Origin: Competibacter_A sp037045685
Lineage (GTDB): Bacteria; Pseudomonadota; Gammaproteobacteria; Competibacterales; Competibacteraceae
DNA length: 64,000 bases
Reading direction: 5' to 3'
NCBI GenBank assembly: GCA_037045685.1
Contig: JBAOII010000023.1
Location: forward strand, 124,001 to 188,000
Both the position numbers and the translations under genes were made by a program. Below, in pieces: positions 8,957 to 17,237 of the stretch (its first letter is position 1; every line of letters starts with the position of its first letter). The notes beneath the pieces were generated by a model that saw nothing but the letters and a program-made list of their open reading frames with translations, was not told the origin of the DNA and did no database searches.

Positions 8957-10021
8957 ATGAGCGTGATCGATATCGAGGCACTGTTGGGAGAGATCGCGGC
9001 CGACGCGCCGTGCGGCGAGGATCTCGAATACGACCCCGAATTCGCCGAACTGGAAACCCTGTCCCAGGGAGCGCCGGAACGCCAGTACGGCGACACCATC
9101 ATTTCGGCCGAACCACCCGACTGGCGCGGTGTCAAGAAAATTGCGCTGGCGCTGTGCCAGCGCACCCGGGATTTGCGGGTCGCGATCACCCTGACCCGCT
9201 CCTTGTTGCACACCGACGGGCTCCCCGGTTTCGTCGATGGCCTGAGCGTGGTGCAGGGTTTGCTGGAGCGCTACTGGGACGGCGTCTACCCGTTGCTCGA
9301 TCCCGACGACGACAACGATCCCACCCTGCGGGTCAACACCATCGTGGCCCTGTGCGACCAGGAAGCCACCCTGCGCGGATTGCGGGAAACCCCGCTGGTC
9401 AGCTCGCGCGCTCTGGGGCGATTCAGCTTGCGCGATGTCCAGATCGCCAGCGGAGCCCTGACGCCGGTCGCCACCGCCGACGAAGCGGAATTGCCGACCC
9501 AGGCCAAGATCGACGGCGCGTTCCAGGACGCCGATCTGGAAGAGCTGCAAGCCAGCGCCGGGGCGGTGTCCGCGGCCATCGAACTGGCCGCGCGGATCGA
9601 AGCCGCGCTGACCGATCGGGTCGGCGTCACCCAAGCCCCCGATATGAGCGCTTTGAGCGGGGTGCTGAAAGAGATTCGCCAGGTATTGGCCGAACAATTG
9701 CATAAGCGTGGAGTTGGCCTTGCCGACGAGGGAGGAGGGGATGCGACCGGGGAAGAGGGAGCTTCGACCGGCGCCGCCACCGCCGGCCAGCGGTTGGTGG
9801 TGGGCGAAATCGGTAGTCGCGAAGACGCGATTCGTATGCTAGATAAGATAGGTGAGTACTTTGAACGCTACGAGCCTTCCAGTCCGGTCCCCTTTTTGCT
9901 GAAACGTACCAAAAAATTGGTGACCAAGGACTTCATGGCGATCCTGAACGATCTCGCGCCTGGCGGGGCCGAGCAGGCGAGCCTGATTTTCGGCTTGCAG
10001 AACGAGGAAACCGGCGATTGA
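8957..10021 (+). CDS. tssA: T6SS protein TssA (ImpA N-terminal family)
   Basis: TssA helps recruit the baseplate and primes tail sheath/tube polymerisation. The N-terminus carries the ImpA signature (LLGEIAADAPCGEDLEYDPEF, split here by residues 9-29) and the conserved core DWRGVKKIALALCQRTRDL and LLERYWDGVYPLLD. The 354-residue product ends with a segment RMLDKIGEYFERYEPSSPVP followed by LLKRTKKLVTKDFM, as in short TssA proteins whose C-terminal region forms the oligomeric ring. The region ~235-265 is a Gly/Glu/Ala-rich linker. It is the first gene of the plus arm, 64 bases before tssB. Confidence 0.95.
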   Translation: MSVIDIEALLGEIAADAPCGEDLEYDPEFAELETLSQGAPERQYGDTIISAEPPDWRGVKKIALALCQRTRDLRVAITLTRSLLHTDGLPGFVDGLSVVQGLLERYWDGVYPLLDPDDDNDPTLRVNTIVALCDQEATLRGLRETPLVSSRALGRFSLRDVQIASGALTPVATADEAELPTQAKIDGAFQDADLEELQASAGAVSAAIELAARIEAALTDRVGVTQAPDMSALSGVLKEIRQVLAEQLHKRGVGLADEGGGDATGEEGASTGAATAGQRLVVGEIGSREDAIRMLDKIGEYFERYEPSSPVPFLLKRTKKLVTKDFMAILNDLAPGGAEQASLIFGLQNEETGD

Positions 10022-10085
10022 AACCCGATCGGACCGGTTTCTGGAACGATGTCTGGTGAATTGAATTTTGAGAGGTGACCTTCCG

Positions 10086-10607
10086 ATGGCGATGAGCAGT
10101 CAGAAATTTATCGCTCGCAACCGAGCGCCGCGCGTCCAGATCGAGTACGACGTCGAGGTGTACGGCTCGCAGAAAAAGGTGCAGATTCCGTTCGTGATGG
10201 GCGTGATGGCCGATCTGTCGGGCAAGCCGGCCGATCCGCTGGCGCCGGTGGCGGAACGCAAGTTTCTGGAAATCGACGTGGATAACTTCGACAACCGCAT
10301 GAAGGCGATGAAGCCGCGCGTGGCGTTCCGGGTGCCCAACACCCTGACCGGCGAGGGCGAGCTGAGCCTGGATATCACGTTCGAGAGCATGGACGATTTT
10401 TCCCCGGCGGCGGTGGCACGCAAGGTGGACGCCCTGAACAAGCTGCTGCAAGCGCGCCAGCAGCTCACCAATCTGATGACCTACATGGACGGCAAGACCG
10501 GCGCCGAGGACTTGATCGCCAAGGTGCTGAACGACCCGACCCTGCTGCAATCCCTGGCGGCCGCCCCCAAGCCCCAGGACAGCGCCGCGCCCACCGCCGA
10601 GGAGTGA
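10086..10607 (+). CDS. tssB: T6SS contractile sheath small subunit TssB
   Basis: Small sheath subunit (VipA/IglA/ImpB) that pairs with TssC around the Hcp tube. The ATG at 10086 gives MAMSSQKFIARNRAPRVQIE and follows AGAGGTGACC, so it is chosen over a weaker in-frame start at 10068. The conserved motifs IPFVMGVMADLSG and KFLEIDVDNFDNRMK are present. At 173 residues the length is typical. It is immediately followed by tssC, 6 bases on. Confidence 0.98.
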   Translation: MAMSSQKFIARNRAPRVQIEYDVEVYGSQKKVQIPFVMGVMADLSGKPADPLAPVAERKFLEIDVDNFDNRMKAMKPRVAFRVPNTLTGEGELSLDITFESMDDFSPAAVARKVDALNKLLQARQQLTNLMTYMDGKTGAEDLIAKVLNDPTLLQSLAAAPKPQDSAAPTAEE

Positions 10608-10613
10608 TGAGCC

Positions 10614-12113
10614 ATGGCCGAAACCGATCCGAGCGCCCAAGCCCAGCCTGGCGCCCAAGCCGAAGCTTTGGAAGTCAGCGATTTTTCCTCGCTGCTGCAA
10701 CGCGAGTTCAAACCCAAATCCGATCAGGCCAAGGAGGCGGTCGAGCACGCCGTCCGCACCCTGGCCGAACAAGCCCTGCAACACACCACCCTGATTTCGG
10801 CGGACGTGCTCAAGTCGATCGAGTCGATGATCGCCGAAATCGACCGGAAGCTGAGCGAGCAGGTCAATCTGATCCTGCATCACCCCGATTTCCAGCAGCT
10901 CGAAGGCGCTTGGCGCGGCCTGCACTATCTGATCTTCAACACCGAAACCGACGAGATGCTGAAGATCCGGGTGATGAACATCTCCAAGGGAGAGCTGGGA
11001 AAAACCTTGAAGAAATTCAAGGGAGTGGTCTGGGATCAGAGCCCGCTGTTCAAGAAGATCTACGAGGAGGAATACGGCCAGTTCGGCGGCGAACCCTTCG
11101 GCTGCCTGGTCGGCGACTACCATTTCGACCACAGCCCGCCCGACGTGGAGCTGTTGCGGAGCATGTCGCAAATCTCCGCCGCCGCCCACACCCCGTTCAT
11201 CGCCGGCGCGTCCCCCACCGTGATGCAGATGGAATCTTGGCAGGAGCTGAGCAACCCGCGCGATCTCACCAAGATTTTCCAGACCCCGGAGTACGGCGGC
11301 TGGCGCGGGTTGCGCGAATCCGAGGACTCGCGCTACATCGGCTTGGCCATGCCGCGCTTTCTGGCGCGGACGCCCTACGGCGCGAAAACCGATCCGGTCG
11401 AGGAGTTCGATTTCGAGGAGGACGTGGAAGGCGGCGACCACAGCCGCTACTGTTGGGCCAATTCGGCTTACGCGATGGCGACCAACATCACCCGGGCTTA
11501 CAAGATGTACGGCTGGTGCACCAAGATCCGGGGCATCGAGTCCGGCGGCGCGGTGGAAGGCTTGCCGACCCACGTCTTCCCGACCGACGACGGCGGGGTG
11601 GACGCCAAGTGCCCGACCGAGATCGCGATCGCCGACCGGCGCGAGGCGGAGTTGGCCAAGAACGGCTTCATGCCGCTGATCCACAAGAAGAACACCGATT
11701 TCGCCGCCTTCATCGGCGCGCAGTCCTTGCAGAAGCCGGCCGAATACGACGACCCGGACGCGACCGCCAACGCTAACCTGTCGGCCCGGTTGCCCTATCT
11801 GTTCGCGGTCTGCCGGTTCGCCCACTACCTGAAGTGCATGGTGCGGGACAAGATCGGCTCGTTCAAGGAACGGGACACTTTGGAGCGCTGGCTGCAAGAG
11901 TGGATTTACAATTACGTGGACGGCAACCCGGCCATTTCCAGCGACGAAACCAAGGCGAAGAAGCCCTTGGCCGCCGCCGAGGTGGTGGTGGAGGAAGTGG
12001 AGGGCAATCCGGGTTACTACACCTCCAAGTTCTATTTGCGGCCGCATTACCAGTTGGAGGGGCTCACGGTATCGCTGCGGCTGGTGTCCAAGCTGCCTTC
12101 GGTCAAGGGCTGA
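10614..12113 (+). CDS. tssC: T6SS contractile sheath large subunit TssC
   Basis: Large sheath subunit (VipB/IglB/ImpC). The product has 499 residues, with family segments IDRKLSEQVNLILHHPDFQ, GAWRGLHYLIFNTE, FGCLVGDYHFDHSPPD and the C-terminal YYTSKFYLRPHYQLEGLTV. An AGGAG ribosome site overlaps the end of tssB. The N-terminal ~25 residues are Ala/Gln-rich. A GC hairpin without a U-tract follows the stop codon (12138-12174), and hcp then starts from its own promoter. Confidence 0.98.
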   Translation: MAETDPSAQAQPGAQAEALEVSDFSSLLQREFKPKSDQAKEAVEHAVRTLAEQALQHTTLISADVLKSIESMIAEIDRKLSEQVNLILHHPDFQQLEGAWRGLHYLIFNTETDEMLKIRVMNISKGELGKTLKKFKGVVWDQSPLFKKIYEEEYGQFGGEPFGCLVGDYHFDHSPPDVELLRSMSQISAAAHTPFIAGASPTVMQMESWQELSNPRDLTKIFQTPEYGGWRGLRESEDSRYIGLAMPRFLARTPYGAKTDPVEEFDFEEDVEGGDHSRYCWANSAYAMATNITRAYKMYGWCTKIRGIESGGAVEGLPTHVFPTDDGGVDAKCPTEIAIADRREAELAKNGFMPLIHKKNTDFAAFIGAQSLQKPAEYDDPDATANANLSARLPYLFAVCRFAHYLKCMVRDKIGSFKERDTLERWLQEWIYNYVDGNPAISSDETKAKKPLAAAEVVVEEVEGNPGYYTSKFYLRPHYQLEGLTVSLRLVSKLPSVKG

Positions 12114-12137
12114 CCGGCCGGCGGGGAGAGCGGATCC

Positions 12138-12174
12138 GAACGGGCCAGAATGGACTGGCAAAACTGGCCCGTTC
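12138..12174 (+). terminator. GC-rich hairpin after tssC
   Basis: A perfect 11-base stem (GAACGGGCCAG at 12138-12148 pairing with CTGGCCCGTTC at 12164-12174) sits 24 bases after the tssC stop. It lacks a U-run, so it may be a processing or mRNA-stabilising hairpin, or a weak terminator separating tssA-B-C from hcp. Confidence 0.45.
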
Positions 12175-12234
12175 AAATTGCTGATCGAACCAATTTTAAA
12201 TAATGAAAATTAATAAAAACAGCAACATAAACTT

Positions 12235-12250
12235 TGGCACGGGAAGTGCA
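12235..12250 (+). promoter_or_regulatory. Predicted sigma-54 promoter of hcp
   Basis: The sequence TGGCACGGGAAGTGCA matches the -24/-12 consensus TGGCACG-N4-TTGCA at all but one base. The invariant GG (12236-12237) and GC (12248-12249) are at the required spacing. It lies about 125 bases before the hcp ATG and just downstream of an A/T-rich stretch (12191-12232) that could bind IHF. Sigma-54 control of hcp is known in other T6SS loci. No enhancer-binding activator gene is seen in the window. Confidence 0.75.
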
Positions 12251-12375
12251 AACCTTAACATCGACGACGGACTTCTGAGTCTTTCGCGCCAGGCGGCGTC
12301 GAAGGCACCGTTGATCGGAACGATGGGCGTGGCCCATCAATAGCGAGCGAACCCAATTGTTGCGAGGATACGACC

Positions 12376-12871
12376 ATGGCTGATGCTTTTTTGCAGATCG
12401 GTAAGAAAGGCGAAGTGAACGGCGAGTGCAAGGACAAGGAATACCCGAACTGGATCGAGGTGCTGAGCTGGTCCTGGGGCGCCCACCAGCTGGGCACCGC
12501 CGGCCACGGCACCGGCCTGGGCGCCAGCAAGGTGAGCCTGAACGACTTCAGCTTCACCATGCACTTCTGCGCCGCGTCGCCCCAGCTGCTGCTGTCCTGC
12601 GCCTCGGGCCACCACTACGCCGGAGGCCATCCTGGTGATGCGCAAGCCCACCGGCAAGGACGGCGGGCAGAAGAAGTTCCTGGAGTTCACCTTCAAGGAC
12701 GTGCTGGTCAGCAGCTACCAGACCGGCGGCGCCGGCGAGGACCTGCCGGTCGAGAGCCTGTCGCTCAACTTCACCTCCGTCCAGCAGGAATACTTCACCC
12801 AGGACGAGAAGGGCGTGCTGAAGTCCGCCGGCAAGGCCGGCTGGGACGTCAAGACCAACACGAAGCTGTAA
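12376..12871 (+). CDS. hcp: T6SS tube protein Hcp (TssD), one-base frameshift
   Basis: Hcp forms the hexameric-ring tube that is propelled by the sheath and carries effectors. A GAGGA ribosome site precedes the ATG. Frame 1 gives MADAFLQIGKKGEVNGE through LSCASGHHYA; the second half (ILVMRKPTGKDGGQKKF to AGWDVKTNTKL) is one frame away. Removing one G at about 12622-12623 rejoins them as HHYAEAILVMRK, yielding a 164-residue protein of normal Hcp length with no other defect. As read, translation runs through into the tagJ frame. It has its own sigma-54 promoter and downstream terminator. A real shift would abolish a protein essential for T6SS firing unless another hcp exists elsewhere; a sequencing error is at least as likely. 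Confidence 0.93.
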
Positions 12872-12909
12872 TTCCAGAGCGGGATTGTTCCGGGGTTTCA
12901 GTGCGGGGT

Positions 12910-12960
12910 CCGCGCATTCGGCTGACCGATTCGGTCCGGATGCGCGGCGTTTTCTTTGTT
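12910..12960 (+). terminator. Terminator-like hairpin after hcp
   Basis: CCGCGCATTCGG (12910-12921) pairs with CCGGATGCGCGG (12936-12947) with one mismatch, followed two bases later by TTTTCTTTGTT. Placed 39 bases after the hcp stop, it would give abundant short hcp mRNA with partial read-through into tagJ. It also makes an ATG at 12940, inside the stem, a poor start for tagJ. Confidence 0.7.
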
Positions 12961-12972
12961 CCCAACCAGCGG

Positions 12973-13824
12973 ATGACGCAGCCCATGCAAGCCGAGGAGA
13001 GTCTACGCGAGGGGCGGTTGCAGGACGCCTTGGCCGAGTTGCAGGCCCAGGTGCGCAAGGAGCCCGCCAACGCCAAATACCGCATTTTCCTGTTTCAGTT
13101 GCTGGCGGTGCTGGGCCAGTGGGAACGGGCGTTGAACCAGTTGAACGTGCTGGGCGAGATGGATGCCTCGTCGTTGCCCATGGTGCAGACTTACCGCGAA
13201 GCCATTCGCTGCGAGCTGCTGCGGGCCGAGGTCTTCGCCGGGCATCGCTCCCCCTTGCTGTTCGGCGACCCGGAACCGTGGATGGCTCTGTTGCTGGAAG
13301 CCGCGCGCTTGACCGCCGTCGGCCAGCACGCCCAAGCCCGGTCGGCGCGCGACCAAGCGTTCGAGTCCGCCGCCGCCGTGTCGGGAACGCTGGACGCTCA
13401 ACCGTTCGAGTGGCTCGCCGATGCCGACCCCCGGTTGGGGCCGATGCTCGAAGCCGTGGTCAACGGCCGCTACTACTGGATTCCGTTGCAGCGGGTCCGG
13501 TCCATCGAGTTCGAGGAGCCCGCCGATCTGCGGGATTACGTGTGGGTGCCGGGACGCTTTACCTGGGCCAACGGCGGGGAAACCGTCGGCCTGATTCCCG
13601 CGCGCTATCCCGGATCGCAGGCCGCCGCCGACCCCCTGGTGCAACTCGGACGCAAGACCGAATGGCGCGATTGCGGCGAGGAAACTTGGCTGGGTTTGGG
13701 ACAGCGGATGCTGGCGACCGAGCGGGGCGAATTTTCGTTGCTGGACGTGCGGCGGATCGAGCTGAACGCCGACGAGGACCCGACCGAGGAAATCGCCCCG
13801 GAGCCCGGCGACGGCGATGGCTGA
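12973..13824 (+). CDS. tagJ: T6SS accessory protein TagJ (ImpE/SciE family)
   Basis: TagJ binds ClpV and sheath components in some T6SS subtypes and is found only in a subset of them. The product is ~283 residues: an N-terminal TPR-like half (ESLREGRLQDALAELQAQVR, then YRIFLFQLLAVLGQWERALN) and the ImpE domain with RYYWIPLQRVRSIEFEEP and DYVWVPGRFTWANGGE. The start is uncertain: ATG at 12973 is preferred; 12940 lies inside the hcp terminator stem and 12985 is also possible. The stop overlaps the tssE start by 8 bases, indicating translational coupling. Confidence 0.92.
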   Translation: MTQPMQAEESLREGRLQDALAELQAQVRKEPANAKYRIFLFQLLAVLGQWERALNQLNVLGEMDASSLPMVQTYREAIRCELLRAEVFAGHRSPLLFGDPEPWMALLLEAARLTAVGQHAQARSARDQAFESAAAVSGTLDAQPFEWLADADPRLGPMLEAVVNGRYYWIPLQRVRSIEFEEPADLRDYVWVPGRFTWANGGETVGLIPARYPGSQAAADPLVQLGRKTEWRDCGEETWLGLGQRMLATERGEFSLLDVRRIELNADEDPTEEIAPEPGDGDG

Positions 13825-14332
13825 ACTGACGCCCAAGGAGCGGCTGCAACCCTCGCTGCTGGACCGGTTGACCGACGAGGAGCCGGACCGCAGACAGGAA
13901 TCGCGGGACAAGCGGGTGCTGTCGATGAGCCGCCTGCGCGAGTGCGTGCTGCGCGATTTGGCTTGGCTGCTCAACGCCACCCGGATGACCGACGAGGAAA
14001 CCGACGCGCGCTATCCGTTCGCGGCCCGCTCGGTGATCAATTACGGCTTGCCGGCGCTGGCGGGATCGACGGCGCGCAGCCTGGAAATCGGCGACCTGGA
14101 GCGAAACCTGCGCCAGGCCATCATCGATTACGAGCCGCGCATCCTGCGCAATTCGCTGCGGGTGCGCGCGGAATTGACCGAGGAGCGGATGAGCCACAAC
14201 GCCCTGACTTTCGAGGTCGAAGGCGATTTGTGGGCGCAGCCGCTGCCGCTGCAAATGTATTTGAGGACCGAGATCGACCTGGAAAGCGGCCAAGTCAGGA
14301 TCGAGGAATCCAACCGGGCCAAGGAGCGCTGA
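13817..14332 (+). CDS. tssE: T6SS baseplate protein TssE (gp25-like)
   Basis: TssE is the phage T4 gp25 homologue in the baseplate wedge that nucleates sheath assembly. The 171-residue product contains PSLLDRLTDEEPD near the N-terminus, the LRECVLRDLAWLLNATR helix, SVINYGLPALAG, and the gp25 core IIDYEPRILRNSLRV with the invariant E-P-R. The start overlaps the tagJ end and its TGA overlaps the tssF ATG (TGATG at 14330-14334), so tagJ-tssE-tssF are translationally coupled. Confidence 0.96.
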   Translation: MAELTPKERLQPSLLDRLTDEEPDRRQESRDKRVLSMSRLRECVLRDLAWLLNATRMTDEETDARYPFAARSVINYGLPALAGSTARSLEIGDLERNLRQAIIDYEPRILRNSLRVRAELTEERMSHNALTFEVEGDLWAQPLPLQMYLRTEIDLESGQVRIEESNRAKER

Positions 14333-16209
14333 TGGACCCCCGCCTGCTGGAATACTACAACCGGGAACTGCAACACCTGCGCGAGATGGGCGGCGAGTTC
14401 GCTCGGGAATTCCCGAAAATCGCCGGCCGGCTGGGGTTGGAGGGCTTCGAGTGCGCCGACCCCTACGTCGAGCGCTTGCTGGAAGGGTTCGGGTTCCTGG
14501 CGGCGCGGGTCCAGCTCAAGATGGACGCGGAATTCCCGCGCTTTACCCAGCACCTGCTGGAAATCATCTATCCGCACTATCTGGCGCCCACCCCGTCGAT
14601 GCTGGTCGCCCGGTTCCAGCCGGACCCCGCCGAGGGGGCGCTCGAACGGGGTTTCGTCGTTCCCCGGGGCAGCGAGTTGCGCAGCTTGCTGGGCAAGGGG
14701 GACCAGACCCCTTGCGAGTACCGGACCGCGCACGATGTGACCCTGTGGCCGATCGAACTGACCGAAGTCCAATATTTCGCCGGCAAGGAGCCGGTGGCGT
14801 TGCTCGATCTGCCGGATTTGCCCAAGGTCCGGGCCGGCATCCGGCTGCGGCTGCGCACCACTCTGCCGGGTTTGACCTTCGACAAATTGTCGCTGGACCG
14901 GCTGACGCTGTATCTGCACGGCGGCGACGAGCTGCCCATGCGCGTGTACGAGCAGCTGTTGGCCAACGCGGTGATGATGGTGGTCCGGCCCGGCCAGCGG
15001 CCGGCGCCCTGGCACGAGGTGGTGGCCGCCGGCCAGATCCGGCGCCAGGGGTTCGCCGACGAACAGGCCCTGTTGCCGCAAACGCCGCCATCCTTTCAAG
15101 GTTACCGGCTGCTGCACGAGTATTTCGCTTTTCCCCAGCGCTACCTGTTCGTGGAGCTGGGGGGATTGGGGCCGGCGGCGCGGCGCTGCGCGGAATCGGA
15201 ACTGGAAATTCTCATCCTGCTCAACCGCGCCAACCCGATCCTCGAAAATACCCTGGAAACCGAGCATTTCGCCCTGTTTTGCGCGCCGGCGATCAATCTG
15301 TTTCCCAAGCGCGCCGACCGCGTTCATCTCAGCGAGCAGGTCGCCGAGCATCATGTGGTGCCTGATCGGACCCGGCCGATGGATTTTGAGGTGTATCAGG
15401 TCGGCGGCGTGACCGGTTTCGGCGCGGAAGGCGAAGAACAGGAATTCCTGCCGTTTTATGCCTCCCACGATCGCTTGCGCCAGCACGACCGGCGCGCGTT
15501 CTACACGGTGCGCCGGCTGCCGCGCCTGTTGTCCGGCCAGCAACGGCGGACGGGGCCGCGTTCCAGCTATGTCGGCAGCGAGGTTTTTCTGGCGCTGGTG
15601 GACGCCGACGAGGCGCCTTATCGCTCCGGTCTGCGACAACTGGCGGTCGCCGCGCTGTGCACCAATCGCGATCTGCCGCTGCACATGCCGATCGGCCTGG
15701 GCGAAACCGATTTCACCATGACCTCGGGAGCGCCGGTCGGCGCGGTGCGCTGCCTGGCCGGGCCCACCAAGCCGCGCCCTTCCCACGCTCATGGCGACAC
15801 GGCGTGGCGGCTGATCAGCCATCTGGCGTTGAATTACCTGTCGCTCGCCGACAGCTCCGACCGGCAGGGCGCCGTGGCGTTGCGGGAACTGCTGGCCTTG
15901 TACGGCGATAGGGGCGAGGCCGCCACCGGCAAGCAAATCGAGGGCGTCCGCTCGGTGCGGGCGGTGCCCGTGACCCGGCGCGCGCCGATTCCGGGACCGA
16001 TCGCCTTCGCGCGGGGCCTGGAGGTGAACGTCACCTTGGACGAGGGATCGTTCGAGGGGTCGGGCATTTTTCTGCTGGGCGCGGTCCTGGAGCAATTCTT
16101 CGCCAAATACGCATCCATCAATTCGTTTACCGAAACGGTGGTGCATTCCTCCGAACGCGGCGAGATCATCCGATGGCCGGCGAGAATCGGGAAGCGACAC
16201 ACGCTCTAG
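14332..16209 (+). CDS. tssF: T6SS baseplate protein TssF
   Basis: TssF (ImpG/VasA) forms the baseplate wedge with TssG and TssK. The start MDPRLLEYYNRELQHLREMG is the family N-terminus, and ECADPYVERLLEGFGFLAAR plus LEIIYPHYLAPTPSM follow as expected. At 625 residues the length is typical. The ATG overlaps the tssE stop; the 3' end overlaps tssG by 37 bases. The frame is intact. Confidence 0.97.
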   Translation: MDPRLLEYYNRELQHLREMGGEFAREFPKIAGRLGLEGFECADPYVERLLEGFGFLAARVQLKMDAEFPRFTQHLLEIIYPHYLAPTPSMLVARFQPDPAEGALERGFVVPRGSELRSLLGKGDQTPCEYRTAHDVTLWPIELTEVQYFAGKEPVALLDLPDLPKVRAGIRLRLRTTLPGLTFDKLSLDRLTLYLHGGDELPMRVYEQLLANAVMMVVRPGQRPAPWHEVVAAGQIRRQGFADEQALLPQTPPSFQGYRLLHEYFAFPQRYLFVELGGLGPAARRCAESELEILILLNRANPILENTLETEHFALFCAPAINLFPKRADRVHLSEQVAEHHVVPDRTRPMDFEVYQVGGVTGFGAEGEEQEFLPFYASHDRLRQHDRRAFYTVRRLPRLLSGQQRRTGPRSSYVGSEVFLALVDADEAPYRSGLRQLAVAALCTNRDLPLHMPIGLGETDFTMTSGAPVGAVRCLAGPTKPRPSHAHGDTAWRLISHLALNYLSLADSSDRQGAVALRELLALYGDRGEAATGKQIEGVRSVRAVPVTRRAPIPGPIAFARGLEVNVTLDEGSFEGSGIFLLGAVLEQFFAKYASINSFTETVVHSSERGEIIRWPARIGKRHTL

Positions 16210-17204
16210 AATGGTTGGAGGCGCTGCGGCGGACGCCGTATGCCTTCCATTTTTTTCAGGCGCTCAGGCGGCTGGAGTGCCTGCATCGGGACAAACCCCG
16301 GATGGGGAAATCGACGCGACTGGCCGACGATCCGATCCGGCTGGCCCAGGAGCCCTCCCTGGCTTTTGCCCCGGCCACGCTGGCGGCGTTCGATCCGGGA
16401 AACGGAGAGCGGCCGCCCAAGCTGTACGAATATTTTCTCGGGCTGTTCGGCCCGCACGGTCCCTTGCCGACCCATCTGACCGAGTATGCGCGCGGCCGGC
16501 TGCGCAACGAGGGCGATCGGACCTTCGCCTGGTTCGCCGACATCTTTCATCACCGGATGCTGTGCCTGTTCTACCGGGCTTGGGCGGACACCCAGCCGAC
16601 GGTCAGCTACGATCGGCCGGAAACCGACCGCTTCAACGTCTATGTCGGCGCCCCGTTCGGCATGGGCATGCCGTCGCTGTGGAACCGGGACGCGATTCCC
16701 GATCTGGCCAAATTCCATTATGCCGGCCGCTTGGTCGGCCAGACCCGCAATCCCGAGGGTTTGCAGGCCATTCTGGGCGATTTTTTCAAGCTGCCGGCGA
16801 CCGTCGAAACCTTCGTCGGGCACTGGCTGCCGCTGTCCGAAACCAGCCGTTGCCGGCTGGGGGAAACGCCCGCCACCGGCCTGCTCGGGCTGACGGCGGT
16901 GATCGGCGAGCGAGTGTGGGACTGCCAGCACCGGTTCCGCATCGTCATGGGGCCGATGAAGCTGGAAGAGTTCCAGCGGTTTCTGCCCGGCACCGACAGC
17001 TTGCGGCGGCTGGTCGCCTGGGTCCGCAACTACGTCGGCGACGAGCTGCTGTGGGATGTCAATCTGATCCTCAAAAAGGAAGAGGTGCCGCCGCTGGTGC
17101 TGGGCGAGGGCTCGCAACTGGGGTGGACCACCTGGCTGACCGGCCAGCCCCTGGCTCGCGATGCCGACGATCTGAAATTGGATGCCGTGACCTACTGCAC
17201 CTGA
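16173..17204 (+). CDS. tssG: T6SS baseplate protein TssG
   Basis: TssG (ImpH/VasB) is the second wedge protein of the baseplate. The 343-residue product has YAFHFFQALRRLECLH, GLFGPHGPLPTHLTEYARGR and NPEGLQAILGDFFKLPATVE, all family hallmarks. It overlaps the end of tssF by 37 bases and precedes clpV by 33. Confidence 0.97.
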   Translation: MAGENREATHALEWLEALRRTPYAFHFFQALRRLECLHRDKPRMGKSTRLADDPIRLAQEPSLAFAPATLAAFDPGNGERPPKLYEYFLGLFGPHGPLPTHLTEYARGRLRNEGDRTFAWFADIFHHRMLCLFYRAWADTQPTVSYDRPETDRFNVYVGAPFGMGMPSLWNRDAIPDLAKFHYAGRLVGQTRNPEGLQAILGDFFKLPATVETFVGHWLPLSETSRCRLGETPATGLLGLTAVIGERVWDCQHRFRIVMGPMKLEEFQRFLPGTDSLRRLVAWVRNYVGDELLWDVNLILKKEEVPPLVLGEGSQLGWTTWLTGQPLARDADDLKLDAVTYCT

Positions 17205-17237
17205 CCACCTCATTTAACGCCGCTGGAGTCCGAACCT

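Noticed and set aside
12940..12972. ATG at 12940 as start of tagJ
   Set aside because: It lies inside the stem of the hcp terminator and adds non-conserved residues; 12973 is preferred.
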